Source: Pseudanabaena sp. Salubria-1
GTDB lineage: Bacteria; Cyanobacteriota; Cyanobacteriia; Pseudanabaenales; Pseudanabaenaceae
Length of the DNA stretch: 64,000 nucleotides
NCBI GenBank assembly: GCA_023336205.1
Contig: JALQCR010000029.1
Span: forward strand, 24,070 to 88,069
Direction: 5' to 3'
A program made the translations under genes and the position numbers. Of this stretch, positions 1 to 9,247 are shown piece by piece. Under the pieces are notes generated by a model. The model had not been told where the DNA came from. It did no database searches and worked only from the letters and a program-made list of their open reading frames with translations. Numbering within the stretch: the first letter of the stretch is position 1; every line of letters starts with the position of its first letter.

Positions 1-352
1 TCAGATAAATCGTCTCATAGCTGATTTTACCTAGCCCCTCCCTTTCCATTCTCCCTGCTAGTTGCTCTGGGCTGTGGTGTTGCTCTAACCGTTGTTTGAC
101 TTCGGCGATCGTCTCAGCACTGATGCTCTGAAATCTTACCTTTGCTTGTTTCCGTCTTGCTTTCATCAGGGCAACCGCAGTATCTGGCAAATAGCCAATC
201 TGTCGCTCGTCTGTATTGCGCGATAACTCTCTTGAAATCGTACTTTTGTTTCGCTTCAAGCGACGACCTATCTCTGATACAGATAATTGCTCAATTACTC
301 TTAGTTTATACAGTTCACTTCTTTCTGTGGTGGTAAGATGGACAAAGCTCAT
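1..352 (-). CDS. IS30-family transposase, N-terminal part
   Basis: This is the first ~117 codons of the transposase, read right to left from the ATG at 350-352 and running off the window edge. It corresponds to the N-terminal helix-turn-helix region (SEIGRRLKRNKSTISREL) that precedes the DDE integrase core in the complete copy at 52716-53699. No difference from that copy was noticed over the shared stretch. Confidence 0.88.
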   Translation of the reverse strand, partial: MSFVHLTTTERSELYKLRVIEQLSVSEIGRRLKRNKSTISRELSRNTDERQIGYLPDTAVALMKARRKQAKVRFQSISAETIAEVKQRLEQHHSPEQLAGRMEREGLGKISYETIYL

Positions 353-446
353 GAGGGTATCCTAATTATTGTGATTAATATCAGAATATCCTTATGAGTC
401 CCTTTACGCAAAGATCTCTAGGTGTTGCATTTCATCCTTGAATTGG
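1..446 (-). mobile_element. IS30-family element, partial (cut by window edge)
   Basis: The reverse complement of this stretch matches the 5' part of the complete IS30 copy at 52622-53704. Its outer end is the inverted repeat ending TTCATCCTTGAATTGG at 446, followed by CG, the same dinucleotide that flanks the complete copy. The remainder lies beyond base 1. It is inserted at the 5' end of the FemX-like gene. Confidence 0.9.
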
Positions 447-1361
447 CGGACTTGGCGGTATGGATTGTTTTGCGGTCAGGACTCAGATCTAGAATGTACT
501 TCTGAGAATTTAATTGGGGGATGTATCTTCTATCTTTATCCGCAATTGGGAGGGGCAAACATTTTATTGGCAGCAGGGGGAGTAATTCTCTCACCAGAAT
601 GGGCTGCTATGGGAATGCCGTTATTGCTAGAAGCTGCCGAACAGTTAGCTTGCGAGTATAGCGCTTCCTTTAATGCAAGCATTATCGCCCTACGCATTGA
701 GCCATTGTGGGAAAGCAAACCGCAGTGGTTACCAGCAGATTTTGTACGATCGCCTGCCGATCTCATGCCTACGGACACCCTGTTGATCGACCTGCAACTT
801 ACACCCGATCAACTTCTTGCCCAGATGAAACCCAAGGGGCGCTACAATCTGCGGCTCAGTTGGCGCTATGGCGTAACTACCGAATTTCGCCAAGACGATG
901 CTGCGATCGCCTTGTTTTACGATCTATTCTGGGAAACTGTACAAAGGCAAGAATTTTTTGGTGAACCCTTTGGCTTTTTTATCAACCTTTGCCAAACCTT
1001 ATTTCCTGAAAACATGGCAGAAATTGGTATAGCGAGCTGGCAAGGTGAAGTATTAGCTGCAATTCTCGTCATCTATTGGGGCGATCGCTGTACCTATCTA
1101 TATGGCGGACGCAGTGATCAGCATCGTCATGTGATGGCAAGTTACGCGATACACTGGGATACCATGCAACAAGCGAAAGCGAGAGGTTGCAAGATCTATG
1201 ATTTTTATGGATTCACTAGCGAGCCTAATCATTCCTATTTTCGATTCTCACGGTTTAAGCAACAGTTTGGCGGTGCGATCGCGAAAACAATCGGCGCACA
1301 TGACTATGTCTTCTACGATCGCTTAGCAGATACAATCATAGGACTACTAGAAAAACTTTAA
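438..1361 (+). pseudogene. FemX/FemAB-like peptidyltransferase (GNAT fold), 5' end removed by IS30
   Basis: The product resembles FemAB/FemX-type enzymes, which add amino acids from aminoacyl-tRNA to lipid II or related acceptors; some cyanobacterial relatives have no known acceptor. Visible motifs are KGRYNLRLSWRYGV near residue 131 and the C-terminal block LYGGRSDQHRHVMASYAI...GCKIYDFYGF, typical of the second GNAT domain. The open frame can only start at a TTG (438) inside the IS30 inverted repeat, and the family's N-terminal tryptophan region begins almost at the junction, so roughly 20-30 native residues and the promoter appear lost. Whether the remnant is expressed from the IS is unknown. 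The family call is firm; the substrate is not. Confidence 0.72.
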
Positions 1362-1376
1362 TCTGCTGACAATTAC

Positions 1377-1450
1377 GTAGGGTGAGTTAGCGATAGCGTA
1401 ACGCACCCAATAACCTCAATGGTGCGTTACACTTCGCTAACTCACCCTAC
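1377..1450. repeat. Dispersed 74-bp hairpin repeat
   Basis: Arms of about 30 bp (GTAGGGTGAGTTAGCG at 1377 and its complement ending at 1450) surround a ~13-nt loop, with one small bulge. The sequence type GTAGGGTG..TAACGCACC is a common intergenic palindrome in cyanobacteria. It lies just downstream of the FemX-like gene and may also act as a terminator. Confidence 0.75.
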
Positions 1451-1470
1451 ATATGATGGCTGCCTTCGGC

Positions 1471-2944
1471 GGGTGTAATTAAAAGTGAAATGGGAGAAAT
1501 AAAGTAGGTTAGAAAGTATGATGGATAACAGTTCTAATCCAAAGAAGTCATAAAATTGAGCCGTGAATATAAAAACAAAAACAGCATCGTCCAGTAAAAG
1601 CATAGAAGAAAGACTAAACGATTATCCTGAATTGAAAGCGAAAATCGAAGGATTATTATCCGTTGTAGAAAATGCAGAAGGTGATCTAATCAAAGCCGAC
1701 GCAGCCGAGGAACGAGTGATAGAAGAAATCCGTCAGTTAGGACAAACAGCACTACAAACATGGGCAACGCGGCAAGAAATCAAGCAAAGCGAAGCATATA
1801 TCGCCGCGAATCCATCTTCACACCGAGGTGGTAAAAAAAACTCTATTGGTACAGCCGATATGGACGCATCGAAGTACTAGAGCAAAGGTACATCGAATTT
1901 GGAAGAGAGTCCAAACAGGTAGTGAGACCATTTCAAAAAGCCGCCGAAGTACATTGCCGAGGATATTCACGCCCATTGCAGAGAGTGATTACCGACTTTG
2001 GGTCAGATGTAGCGTTTGGGAAAATCCCAAAAAAAATGATGGAACATCATGGAATAAGCATCCCAATTAGTGCAGGACAGGAGATCACAGAAAGTCATGC
2101 CCAGCGTATATTAGAAACGCAGAGTTGGGAAACAGGATTCCCAGCAATCGAGGGTGTGGAGTTTTTAATAGCGGAGATGGATGGGACAATGATTCCGATT
2201 GTGGAAACAACGGCAAGCGAAACTGATGGCGAAGAAGTTGACCGTCGTAAGACGCGTAAAATTAGCTGGAAAGAAGCGCGTCTAACCTCGGCGCGTACCC
2301 CTGAGCAAGAGCAGCCTATTTTCGGAGCAACGATAGGCTCGACTGATGATGCAGGAGCAGCATTACTTGATTGTGCTATCCGTGCTGGATTGGGAGAAGA
2401 AACCTTTGTGCATGGGGTTGGCGACGGTGCGCCTTGGATTGCTAGCCAAATCGAGCAGCGTTTTGGTGTACTTAGTCGCTACTTACTAGATTTCTATCAT
2501 GTATGTGAATATCTAGCCGATGCAAGTCGCGTTTGTTCCCCAGATGCTCCGAAAGCATGGATGGATGTGCAGAAGCAACAACTCAAATCCAATCATGCTT
2601 CGGCTGTCCTTGAAGCTCTTAAGCCGTTTCAAGAACCTGAATCTGTTCCTGACAATCTGGCTGTGGTTAGATCCGCTTATCGCTATCTTTTCAATCGTCC
2701 TAATCGTCTAGACTATCAGGGCACGATTGACTCCAATTTACCCATTGGCTCTGGTGAAATTGAGAGTGGTCACCGCTATGTTATTCAAAATCGTTTAAAG
2801 CTTGCTGGCTCTTGGTGGACGATTGAAAATGCTAAGGCTATGCTTGCTCTTAGGATCTGCCGTACTAATCAAGATTGGGATGCTTATTGGCTTAATCTTT
2901 CTTCCATTTCTTATTGAGCTGAACTTTCACTTTTAATTGCACCC
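1471..2944 (+). mobile_element. ISKra4-family element, complete (copy 1)
   Basis: A 1474-bp element with terminal inverted repeats GGGTGYAATTAAAAGTGAAA. A perfect 9-bp target duplication GCCTTCGGC flanks it (1462-1470 and 2945-2953). Two other copies of exactly the same length occur at 11018-13974 (interrupted) and 11730-13203. It sits 41 bp upstream of the DUF350 gene and may separate that gene from its promoter. Confidence 0.95.
1563..2917 (+). CDS. ISKra4-family transposase, two ORFs joined by a -1 frameshift
   Basis: ORF A starts at GTG 1563 and stops at 1880; ORF B is the -1 frame and stops at 2917. They overlap at an A8 run (1833-1840). Slipping there joins GGKK of ORF A to KLYWYSRYGRIEVLEQ of ORF B, which restores the conserved start of the ISKra4 catalytic region and gives ~451 residues. 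ORF B carries EMDGTMIP and the family C-terminus YVIQNRLKLAGSWW...ML.LRICRTNQDWDAYW. The same two-ORF structure is present in all copies, so it is programmed or fixed rather than a local error. Confidence 0.88.
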
Positions 2945-2985
2945 GCCTTCGGCAGACACAATAGATAAACTGGAGAAGATTGAGT

Positions 2986-3849
2986 ATGGAAAGAATTTGG
3001 CAAGAGATAAATCGCATTCCTCTAGTAGTAATGGAACTGCTCTTAGGATTTGCGCTATTTTGGCTGGGACAACTTGCTTACCAAAAGCTATTCCGACGCA
3101 TGAATCTCAATCTCCAGCTTTTTGTCCGCGATAATCCCGCCGTTGCGATCGCCTTAGTTGGTTATTACATGGGCATTGCGATCGCTGTGAGTGGAGCACT
3201 TACCCGAACTAGTTCTTCTTGGCAAGATGTATTGATTAACTTAGCCAGTTATGGAGCGTTCTCCATTCTATTAATGCTTGCTGGAGCTTGGATCTGCGAT
3301 TGGGCGATTTTACGACGATGTGACTGTGCTAGAGAAGTGCGTGAAGAACATAATATTGGTGCAGGAAGCTTGGAAGCAGCTTGTCATATTGGCAATGGAC
3401 TGATACTTAGTAGTGCTCTAGGTGGTGAGGGAGGTAGTTTATTTGTGGGTTTGGTCTGCTGGTTATTGGGGTTAGGAGTTTTGATTTTAGTAAGCATCGT
3501 CTATCCAAGGATTGCGGCTTACGATGTCTATGGTGAAATCGCTAAGCGCAACAATCCTGCTGCTGGGGTTGCCTTTGCAGGTGCGATCGTTGGTGTGGCT
3601 AATGTCATTCGCAATGCCTTTATTCCCGAATTTGAGAATTGGACAGTGAGCTTTTCTATCTACGGCATTGCTTTAGGTTGTGGATTGATTTTATTAGCCG
3701 TGATTCGGTGGCTTGCCGATTTGATTCTCGTCCCTGGGGTAAAAATATCTGATGAAATTGCTAAGCAAGAAACTCCAAACTTAGGTGTAGGCTTCATTGA
3801 AGCATTTACCTATATCGTTAGCTCTTTCTTGGTGGCATGGGCATTTTGA
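2986..3849 (+). CDS. DUF350-family membrane protein
   Basis: A 287-residue, very hydrophobic protein with about eight predicted membrane segments, arranged as tandem DUF350-type units. The repeated pattern 'RDNPAVAIALVGYYMGIAIAV', 'KRNNPAAGVAFAGAIVGVA', 'KQETPNLGVGFIEAFTYIV' (polar N-P followed by a glycine-rich helix) is the family hallmark. Its function is not established. I chose ATG 2986, which has GGAG 12 bp upstream, over an in-frame TTG at 2980. The ISKra4 insertion ends 41 bp upstream, so native regulation may be altered. No operon partner is evident. Confidence 0.8.
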   Translation: MERIWQEINRIPLVVMELLLGFALFWLGQLAYQKLFRRMNLNLQLFVRDNPAVAIALVGYYMGIAIAVSGALTRTSSSWQDVLINLASYGAFSILLMLAGAWICDWAILRRCDCAREVREEHNIGAGSLEAACHIGNGLILSSALGGEGGSLFVGLVCWLLGLGVLILVSIVYPRIAAYDVYGEIAKRNNPAAGVAFAGAIVGVANVIRNAFIPEFENWTVSFSIYGIALGCGLILLAVIRWLADLILVPGVKISDEIAKQETPNLGVGFIEAFTYIVSSFLVAWAF

Positions 3850-4020
3850 GGGTGTTTTTGCCTTCTGCTTTAAGGTATTGCCATTGTTTAGACGCTCTCT
3901 TTCGAGTATGGGTACGGGAGATCGATCGCAAATTACTACAAAACACACTCCTCTCATACAAATTCACGAAAGTGTGGCAACACTTATGTGAATCAAAAAA
4001 CAAACCCAGCAAGGGTTTTC

Positions 4021-4053
4021 AAATTAAGAAATGGCTACGCCATTTCTTAATTT
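4021..4053. terminator. Perfect 15-bp hairpin, probable terminator
   Basis: AAATTAAGAAATGGC pairs perfectly with GCCATTTCTTAATTT across a 3-nt TAC loop. It lies between the DUF350 gene and the downstream Rpn-type gene. No long T-run follows, so a terminator role is inferred. Confidence 0.6.
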
Positions 4054-4098
4054 GGTATTACTGGCTAAAATATTAGCAGTACAACCAGATAAGAAAAT

Positions 4099-4992
4099 AT
4101 GATCTTCATCAATCCCAAAATCGATTTTGCATTCAAAAAGATCTTCGGCTCCGAAGATAGCAAAGACATCCTGATTAGTTTCCTAAATGCCCTAATTTAT
4201 GAAGCACAGCCCGTTATTTATGACTTAGAGATTCTTAATCCCTATCTCGCCCCCAAAATTCGCGGTGTAAAAGATACCTATCTCGATATCAAAGCAAAAA
4301 TTACTGATAGTGCTACAGGCGAACAGCGCACCGTTATCATCGAGATGCAAGTTCTGAACATAGAAGGATTTGAAAAAAGAATTTTGTACAACGCTGCAAA
4401 ATCTTATTCTATTCAACTTACCACTGGACAAGGCTATGAGCTTCTCAATCCAGTAATTGCCTTAACAATTACTGATTTTGTCATGTTTGCAGATCTACCT
4501 AATGTTACCTCGCGCTTTGTCCTCAAGGAAAAAGACTTTCTGATAGATTATCCAATTTATGACATTGAATTAATCTTTGTGGAACTACCTAAATTCAAAA
4601 AAGATTTATCAGAACTAGAAACCATTATCGATAAATGGTTGTTTTTCTTAAATAATGCTCGTAAACTCCAAGATGTCCCTACCACAATGGATACAATCCC
4701 TGAAATTAAAAAAGCTTTTTATATCGCCAATCAAGCCAATCTTACCGTTGAAGAGTTGGATGCTCAAGAAAAAAGTGAATTTTTTATTCAAGATCAACAT
4801 GGGGCGGTGACTAGAGCTGTCAAAAAAGCTGCCAAAGAGAGCTTGGAGCAGGGACGGCAAGAGGGACTATCTGAGGGCTTGAAGCAAAAAGCTTATGAGA
4901 TTGCTAAAAATATGTTGGGCAGTTTTGACGAGCAAACAATTTGTCAGGTGACAGGGCTAACCTTAGAGGATCTAAAGTCATTGCAGTCTTAG
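4099..4992 (+). CDS. Rpn-family nuclease (PD-(D/E)XK type)
   Basis: A 297-residue protein beginning 'INPKIDFAFKKIFGSEDSKDILISFLNA', the signature start of Rpn / PDDEXK_2 proteins (often labelled recombination-promoting nuclease or putative transposase). The nuclease core is visible as D60-62 in 'DTYLDIKAKI' followed by 'VIIEMQV' (E-x-Q variant of ExK). The charged C-terminal helix 'SLEQGRQEGLSEGLKQKAYEIAKNML' is also typical. E. coli Rpn proteins promote RecA-independent recombination, and relatives have been linked to defence; the cellular role here is unknown. It stands alone between terminator-like hairpins. Confidence 0.85.
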   Translation: MIFINPKIDFAFKKIFGSEDSKDILISFLNALIYEAQPVIYDLEILNPYLAPKIRGVKDTYLDIKAKITDSATGEQRTVIIEMQVLNIEGFEKRILYNAAKSYSIQLTTGQGYELLNPVIALTITDFVMFADLPNVTSRFVLKEKDFLIDYPIYDIELIFVELPKFKKDLSELETIIDKWLFFLNNARKLQDVPTTMDTIPEIKKAFYIANQANLTVEELDAQEKSEFFIQDQHGAVTRAVKKAAKESLEQGRQEGLSEGLKQKAYEIAKNMLGSFDEQTICQVTGLTLEDLKSLQS

Positions 4993-5332
4993 GTGATTCT
5001 CATTTAAAATTTAACCCACCCTAACCCTCCCCTTGCAAAGTGGAGGGAACAAGATTTCTAATCTTCCCCCTTTGCGAGGGGGAATTAAAGGGGGTAATTC
5101 CAACTTTTATTAAGATGATGGGAGATTCTTCACGAGAAATGACCCTATCTGAACAATATTCTGTAGTCCACTTCAGTGGACTTGAGCTTTTAGCCTGTAC
5201 TTGAGTGCAGAGCTATAGCAACGTAAGAGATAGATAGGACAATTCAAAACCCAAAAGACGAGTGGCAGAGCTTCGCTCTGCCACTCGTCTTTTGGGTTTT
5301 ATGTCCTAAGCAAAGCTTACATTGCTATATTG
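4993..5332. other. Gene-free spacer with several palindromes
   Basis: 340 bp without a credible gene. It holds a C-rich/G-rich palindromic stretch around 5020-5096 (CCCTAACCCTCCCCTTGC ... GCGAGGGGGAATTAAAGG), a small hairpin AGTCCACT/AGTGGACT at 5165-5182 and a large perfect hairpin at 5246-5300. Confidence 0.7.
5246..5300. terminator. Perfect 26-bp hairpin with TTC loop
   Basis: Arms AAAACCCAAAAGACGAGTGG...GAGC and the exact complement are separated by TTC. It ends 33 bp from the 3' end of the leftward oxidoreductase gene. The following ATGTCCTAAGCAAAGCTTAC recurs in modified form near 57478, beside another hairpin of this type. Confidence 0.7.
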
Positions 5333-6499
5333 CTATGAAAATCTTTGGGGAGAGAGTAAAGGAATAATATCGTCAGGCTGACCTTTGACATAGGCAGCAA
5401 ACCTTCTAGATAATGCTGGTACATAGACAGTTGGGCTGGTAAATCCTGAGAATAGATGTAGGTTTTCGTATTCCTTTAATGAACCAATTAGGGGCAAATT
5501 GTCACTACTAAAAGCAACTAGACAACTTCGCCATTTTCCCTTTAGCGCACCAATCTTTGGCAGGATTTTACTCACCTGTTCTCGAATAGCTGCTTCACTT
5601 TGAATGCGATCGATCGCAGCATAAGGATCGGTTAAAACACGGCTGAGTTGACCAAATCTGATACGGCGATCGCAGAATTGAATTGCTCCTGCATCCACTG
5701 AAGGTGGCAAAAGCTCATGTCCTGCGATATCCCAAATTGAGTCTTGGTCAATATTTGTTGTTGCTCCTTCTAACTGATAGCGCTTAGTATCCGCAGGCAT
5801 CACCATCGATCGCAATTCTAGATCAACTGGTTCTGTCTCGATTGCTTCGGCATGGGTATAATAGATTCTAGATCGAATGCCTGAGGCTTTAAGTAGAGAG
5901 CGAGACATCGCTCCCGCACAAACAACAACTTGATTACTCCGAAACTCTCCCTGCTCTATCAGTACCCCGACTAAGCGATCGCCTTCGATTAATAATCTAT
6001 CAACTTTTGTATAGATGATTTCACCACCTAACTTTTGGATTGCTTGGCTATGGGCAGATACAAAACTATTGAGATTGATATGTCCGTGAGGAAATAACAG
6101 AGCACCGCCGATACCATTAGGATCTAACTGAGGTTCGCGATCGCAAGCTTCTTGAGCATTGAGCAAAGTCGGTGCGATCCAACAATTGTTATATTGCGCG
6201 AGAATCTCTTTGGGATCTGCATCTGGTTCAAGCGTCAATAGTAAATCAATCTCACGAAACTCCGTATCCATCCCCAACTCATTAGATAGTTCTCTTTGTC
6301 GAGCAATTCCCTCATGACAAAGTTGCTGAGTGACTGGGGTTGAGCCAGCCCAGTATGAAATGCCGCCATAGCCAAGACTGCTACCTCCCTGAAGTTGTTG
6401 ATGTTGCTCGATAAGTAATACCGAAAAGCCTGCTTTTTGCAGCTCATAGCTCAAAGATATACCTGTGATGCCGCCACCAACTACAATCCAATCATACAT
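5333..6499 (-). CDS. FAD-dependent oxidoreductase (DAO / glycine oxidase-like)
   Basis: A 388-residue D-amino-acid-oxidase-type flavoprotein. The N-terminus MYDWIVVGGGITGISLSYEL is the dinucleotide-binding GxGxxG Rossmann motif, followed by LLIEQ ending in the acidic residue that binds the ribose. 'VVVCAGAMS' near residue 195 and 'LIGSLKEYENLHLFSGFTSP' near the C-terminus are the usual later FAD-contact regions. It probably oxidises an amine or amino acid; the substrate cannot be read. The start overlaps the stop of the upstream glycosyltransferase gene by 8 bp, implying co-transcription. Confidence 0.82.
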   Translation of the reverse strand: MYDWIVVGGGITGISLSYELQKAGFSVLLIEQHQQLQGGSSLGYGGISYWAGSTPVTQQLCHEGIARQRELSNELGMDTEFREIDLLLTLEPDADPKEILAQYNNCWIAPTLLNAQEACDREPQLDPNGIGGALLFPHGHINLNSFVSAHSQAIQKLGGEIIYTKVDRLLIEGDRLVGVLIEQGEFRSNQVVVCAGAMSRSLLKASGIRSRIYYTHAEAIETEPVDLELRSMVMPADTKRYQLEGATTNIDQDSIWDIAGHELLPPSVDAGAIQFCDRRIRFGQLSRVLTDPYAAIDRIQSEAAIREQVSKILPKIGALKGKWRSCLVAFSSDNLPLIGSLKEYENLHLFSGFTSPTVYVPALSRRFAAYVKGQPDDIIPLLSPQRFS

Positions 6500-7871
6500 G
6501 GGTTTCTATCTCTTGAAGATCTATATCTTCTAATATAGTCTCTCCAACGCCTTGGTGTTGGGTTTTTACCCATTTTAAACGTTTGGGTAGAACGCACATT
6601 CTCAAGGTAACGCTGGCAATTACAGGAATCCAATGCAACATATAAATCATGCCTGAAATAGTTTGCCAGATCGCCGATCGCCACGATATTTGATAGGAGC
6701 GTCTCAGACCAAAAGCCATAGTTACCGCACTTAGAGCAAGAGAGAAGCCAGCGATCGCAGGGAGCATCGGGTTATGTCTCAATACTAAGGCTGCGATCGT
6801 GTCGGGAATAAAGGCAACTGTCAGCAAATACTGGTTGATATAAAACAGGGAAGCATCAAAGGTTTTCAGAAATCCCATACGCCCACTTAGGAGCAGATTC
6901 CAATAGTCAAGATAGCGCTGAAAACCGCCCTCAGCCCAGCGATTGCGCTGATGCCATAGCTGTTTTGCCGTAACTACACCTTCTTCCTGTACCGCAGGGA
7001 AATTTAGACAGGCAATATCCCATTGACATAAATGCAGGCGAATTGTGAGATCGAGATCATCAGTAATAGTTTGTTCGTTCCAGCCACCACAATCTTTAAG
7101 AGCTGCAAGGCGCACAAATTGACCATTGCCGCGCAATTCTCCTACGCCCCCAACCCTTATCCGTAAATCCTGCAAACACCAATCAAGAGCCATCTCCGCA
7201 GACTGTCCTGATGTCCACCAGTTCTCTGAAGCATTGGCGATCGCCTTGCGTAACTGTATCGCTCCAATTTTGGGTTGCTTGAATATTGGTACTAGCGATC
7301 GCAACACATCGGCGGGTACTTGAGCATCAGCATCAAATACGCCAATAATATCGCCCTTGGTTAAGGCTAAAACTTGATTTAATGCGCCTGACTTCCCACC
7401 TTGCGCGTCATCACCACGTCGCAGGGTCATTAATTGAGGATATTTTTGTTTTAGCAATGTCAATACTTCAGACGTGCGATCGCTGCTATTGTCATCAACT
7501 ATCCATACCTCGAAGCGATCGCTTGGGTAGTCGATTTGGCAAAGATTTTTAACTAAATTGCCAATTACAGCTTCTTCATTTTTTGCCGATGCTAACAATG
7601 AGAAAAAGGGTAAATCTTGTGAAGATGTTTGCTCTGCATCTATTTCCTCGCCATTTTTGAAATTAGATTCTGACATGATTGGAGGTAATGGCGGCGCAAA
7701 TATTAACCGCAAAGCCTGAATACTAAATAACCCTAACAGCACCCATCGACTCCAAGGGGCAAAATGTAAACCAATCGTCAATCCATAGACAATTGCCATC
7801 AAAATTATTGTTTTGAGTCTGCGGCGATCGCCCTCGGTCTGAAGGCTGCTACGAAAGTCCGTCTCGTGCAT
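6492..7871 (-). CDS. Family 2 glycosyltransferase, membrane-bound
   Basis: 459 residues with two N-terminal membrane segments (~residues 20-60), a GT-A domain and C-terminal membrane helices (~345-430). Motifs in order are 'SLLASAKNEEAVIGNLVKNL', 'WIVDDNSSDRTSEV', 'GVFDADAQVP' (DxD), 'TDDLDLTIRLH' (TED-like base) and 'QRNRWAEGG' (Q-x-x-R-W). This is the architecture of processive GT2 enzymes such as cellulose-synthase-like and poly-N-acetylglucosamine synthases, so it probably builds an extracellular polysaccharide from a nucleotide sugar. It is the first gene of a two-gene operon with the oxidoreductase. The sugar is not predictable. Confidence 0.87.
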   Translation of the reverse strand: MHETDFRSSLQTEGDRRRLKTIILMAIVYGLTIGLHFAPWSRWVLLGLFSIQALRLIFAPPLPPIMSESNFKNGEEIDAEQTSSQDLPFFSLLASAKNEEAVIGNLVKNLCQIDYPSDRFEVWIVDDNSSDRTSEVLTLLKQKYPQLMTLRRGDDAQGGKSGALNQVLALTKGDIIGVFDADAQVPADVLRSLVPIFKQPKIGAIQLRKAIANASENWWTSGQSAEMALDWCLQDLRIRVGGVGELRGNGQFVRLAALKDCGGWNEQTITDDLDLTIRLHLCQWDIACLNFPAVQEEGVVTAKQLWHQRNRWAEGGFQRYLDYWNLLLSGRMGFLKTFDASLFYINQYLLTVAFIPDTIAALVLRHNPMLPAIAGFSLALSAVTMAFGLRRSYQISWRSAIWQTISGMIYMLHWIPVIASVTLRMCVLPKRLKWVKTQHQGVGETILEDIDLQEIETHV

Positions 7872-8101
7872 TTGGGGTTTAAATATATTGCGAAATGTTT
7901 AGCTTGAATATATTCAGGATACAGCTTTTGATCGTTGGTTTTTAGCAATTCTCAGAACCAAAAAATAGAGTCTTAATCAAGAGTCAACAATATTTTTTGT
8001 AGCTTAAGCTACTTTATATCAGCAGAAATCCAGAGCAGACAATCATTTGCAGTAAGAGCTAGTATGGTAAAAGTCAATTCAAACCTAAAACTAATAATTT
8101 A

Positions 8102-8902
8102 ATGTTCGGCTTTCTAAAACGTAAATTTCGCAAAAAAATCGCACGTATTGAAATCACAGGAGCGATCGGGTCAGGAACAAGAACCCGCGTACTTGAAGCC
8201 CTTGAGTTTGTGGAAGAACAAAAATTTCCCGCCCTATTACTTCGCATCGATAGCCCTGGGGGAACCGTTGGTGATTCTCAAGAAATCTACGCCGCCCTCA
8301 AGCGCATCCGCGAAAAAGTAAAAGTCGTCGCTAGTTTTGGCAATATTTCCGCCAGTGGTGGCGTATATATTGGCGTTGGTGCAGACTACATCATCTCAAA
8401 TGCTGGCACAATTACAGGCAGCATCGGTGTAATTTTGCGCGGTAATAATATCGAAAAGTTACTCGACAAAATTGGAGTTTCTTTTAAGGTCGTCAAATCT
8501 GGTACTTACAAAGATATTCTCTCCTTCGATCGAGAAATTACGCCCGAAGAAAGAGTCATTCTGCAATCATTAATCGACAGCAGCTACAACCAATTTGTCG
8601 AAACCGTTGCCGAAGGTCGCAAACTTAGCCCCGCCACAGTGCGATCGTTTGCCGATGGCAGAGTATTTACAGGTGAACAAGCAGTCGAACTTGGTTTAGT
8701 CGATCGCATTGGCACTGAAGAAGATGCAAGGTGCTACGCCGCCGAACTTGTAGGACTTGACCCCAAAACCACTAAAGTCTTCACGATTAAGCCTCCCAAA
8801 TCCTTTGCTAGCAAATTCTTACCTGGAGGATCGGAGAATGCGATCGCGCGTCTCCAATTTGAAGCTGAAACCAGTGGAATGCCTCTCTGGATGTGGCAAT
8901 AG
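8102..8902 (+). CDS. sppA: Signal peptide peptidase SppA, short form (S49)
   Basis: 266 residues, the length of the single-domain S49 peptidases rather than the ~610-residue tandem E. coli type. The nucleophile is Ser85 in 'GNISASGGVYIG' and the general base is Lys137 in 'KSGTYKD', matching the Ser-Lys dyad of Bacillus SppA. 'RIDSPGGTV' near residue 48 and 'GSIGVI' near 107 are also conserved. The usual membrane anchor is missing; only a basic start (KRKFRKK) precedes the catalytic fold, so membrane attachment is uncertain. The family degrades cleaved signal peptides. A perfect hairpin begins in its stop codon. Confidence 0.9.
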   Translation: MFGFLKRKFRKKIARIEITGAIGSGTRTRVLEALEFVEEQKFPALLLRIDSPGGTVGDSQEIYAALKRIREKVKVVASFGNISASGGVYIGVGADYIISNAGTITGSIGVILRGNNIEKLLDKIGVSFKVVKSGTYKDILSFDREITPEERVILQSLIDSSYNQFVETVAEGRKLSPATVRSFADGRVFTGEQAVELGLVDRIGTEEDARCYAAELVGLDPKTTKVFTIKPPKSFASKFLPGGSENAIARLQFEAETSGMPLWMWQ

Positions 8903-8950
8903 CAAATAACTGGTGGTGCGCAACTTCGCCGCGCACCACCAGTTATTTGC
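8902..8950. terminator. Perfect 20-bp hairpin overlapping the sppA stop
   Basis: GCAAATAACTGGTGGTGCGC pairs exactly with GCGCACCACCAGTTATTTGC across a 9-nt loop containing CTTCG. The first G is the last base of the sppA TAG stop. Confidence 0.75.
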
Positions 8951-9088
8951 TTTAAGAACACCTGTTTTTTAAGTGAAGAGAGAAGAGTTCCCTAGTTCTA
9001 TTTGCATAGCTGAATAATGGTAAGTGCTACAATTAAGTGCAGCTAATCAACAGTCTCTATCCCGAAACTTAGACTAAGTAGAGTATGT

Positions 9089-9247
9089 ATGAAACTATTC
9101 CAGATCATAATTAATACTATATTATCAAGCTCCATCCTTGCCATAGGGATATTTGCAGTAAATTGGGCAAGTGATAGTCCAAATGCGATCGCTCAAGATT
9201 CTTCTGACTGTTTTATGATTAACTCAAGTGGAAGACGGATAGATTTA
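9089..9247 (+). pseudogene. Secreted retropepsin-like aspartic protease, N-terminal fragment
   Basis: Encodes a signal peptide (MKLFQIIINTILSSSILAIG...SPNAIA) and the start of the mature protein (QDSSDCFMINSSGRRIDL). The IS4/IS701-type element then interrupts at TTTA (9244-9247). Deleting the element and one TTTA joins ...GRRIDL in frame to SKLCGSSDAIK at 10510, giving one gene. With the IS present the frame runs 12 codons into the element and stops at 9283. Confidence 0.8.

Noticed and set aside
142..336. 64-residue plus-strand ORF (also antisense at 52732-52926)
   Set aside because: It is the reverse strand of the IS30 transposase N-terminus; the transposase frame shows clear family motifs and this one shows none.
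4099..4992. Transposase of a further mobile element (a common label for this family)
   Set aside because: No inverted repeats or target duplication surround it; the Rpn nuclease description fits better.
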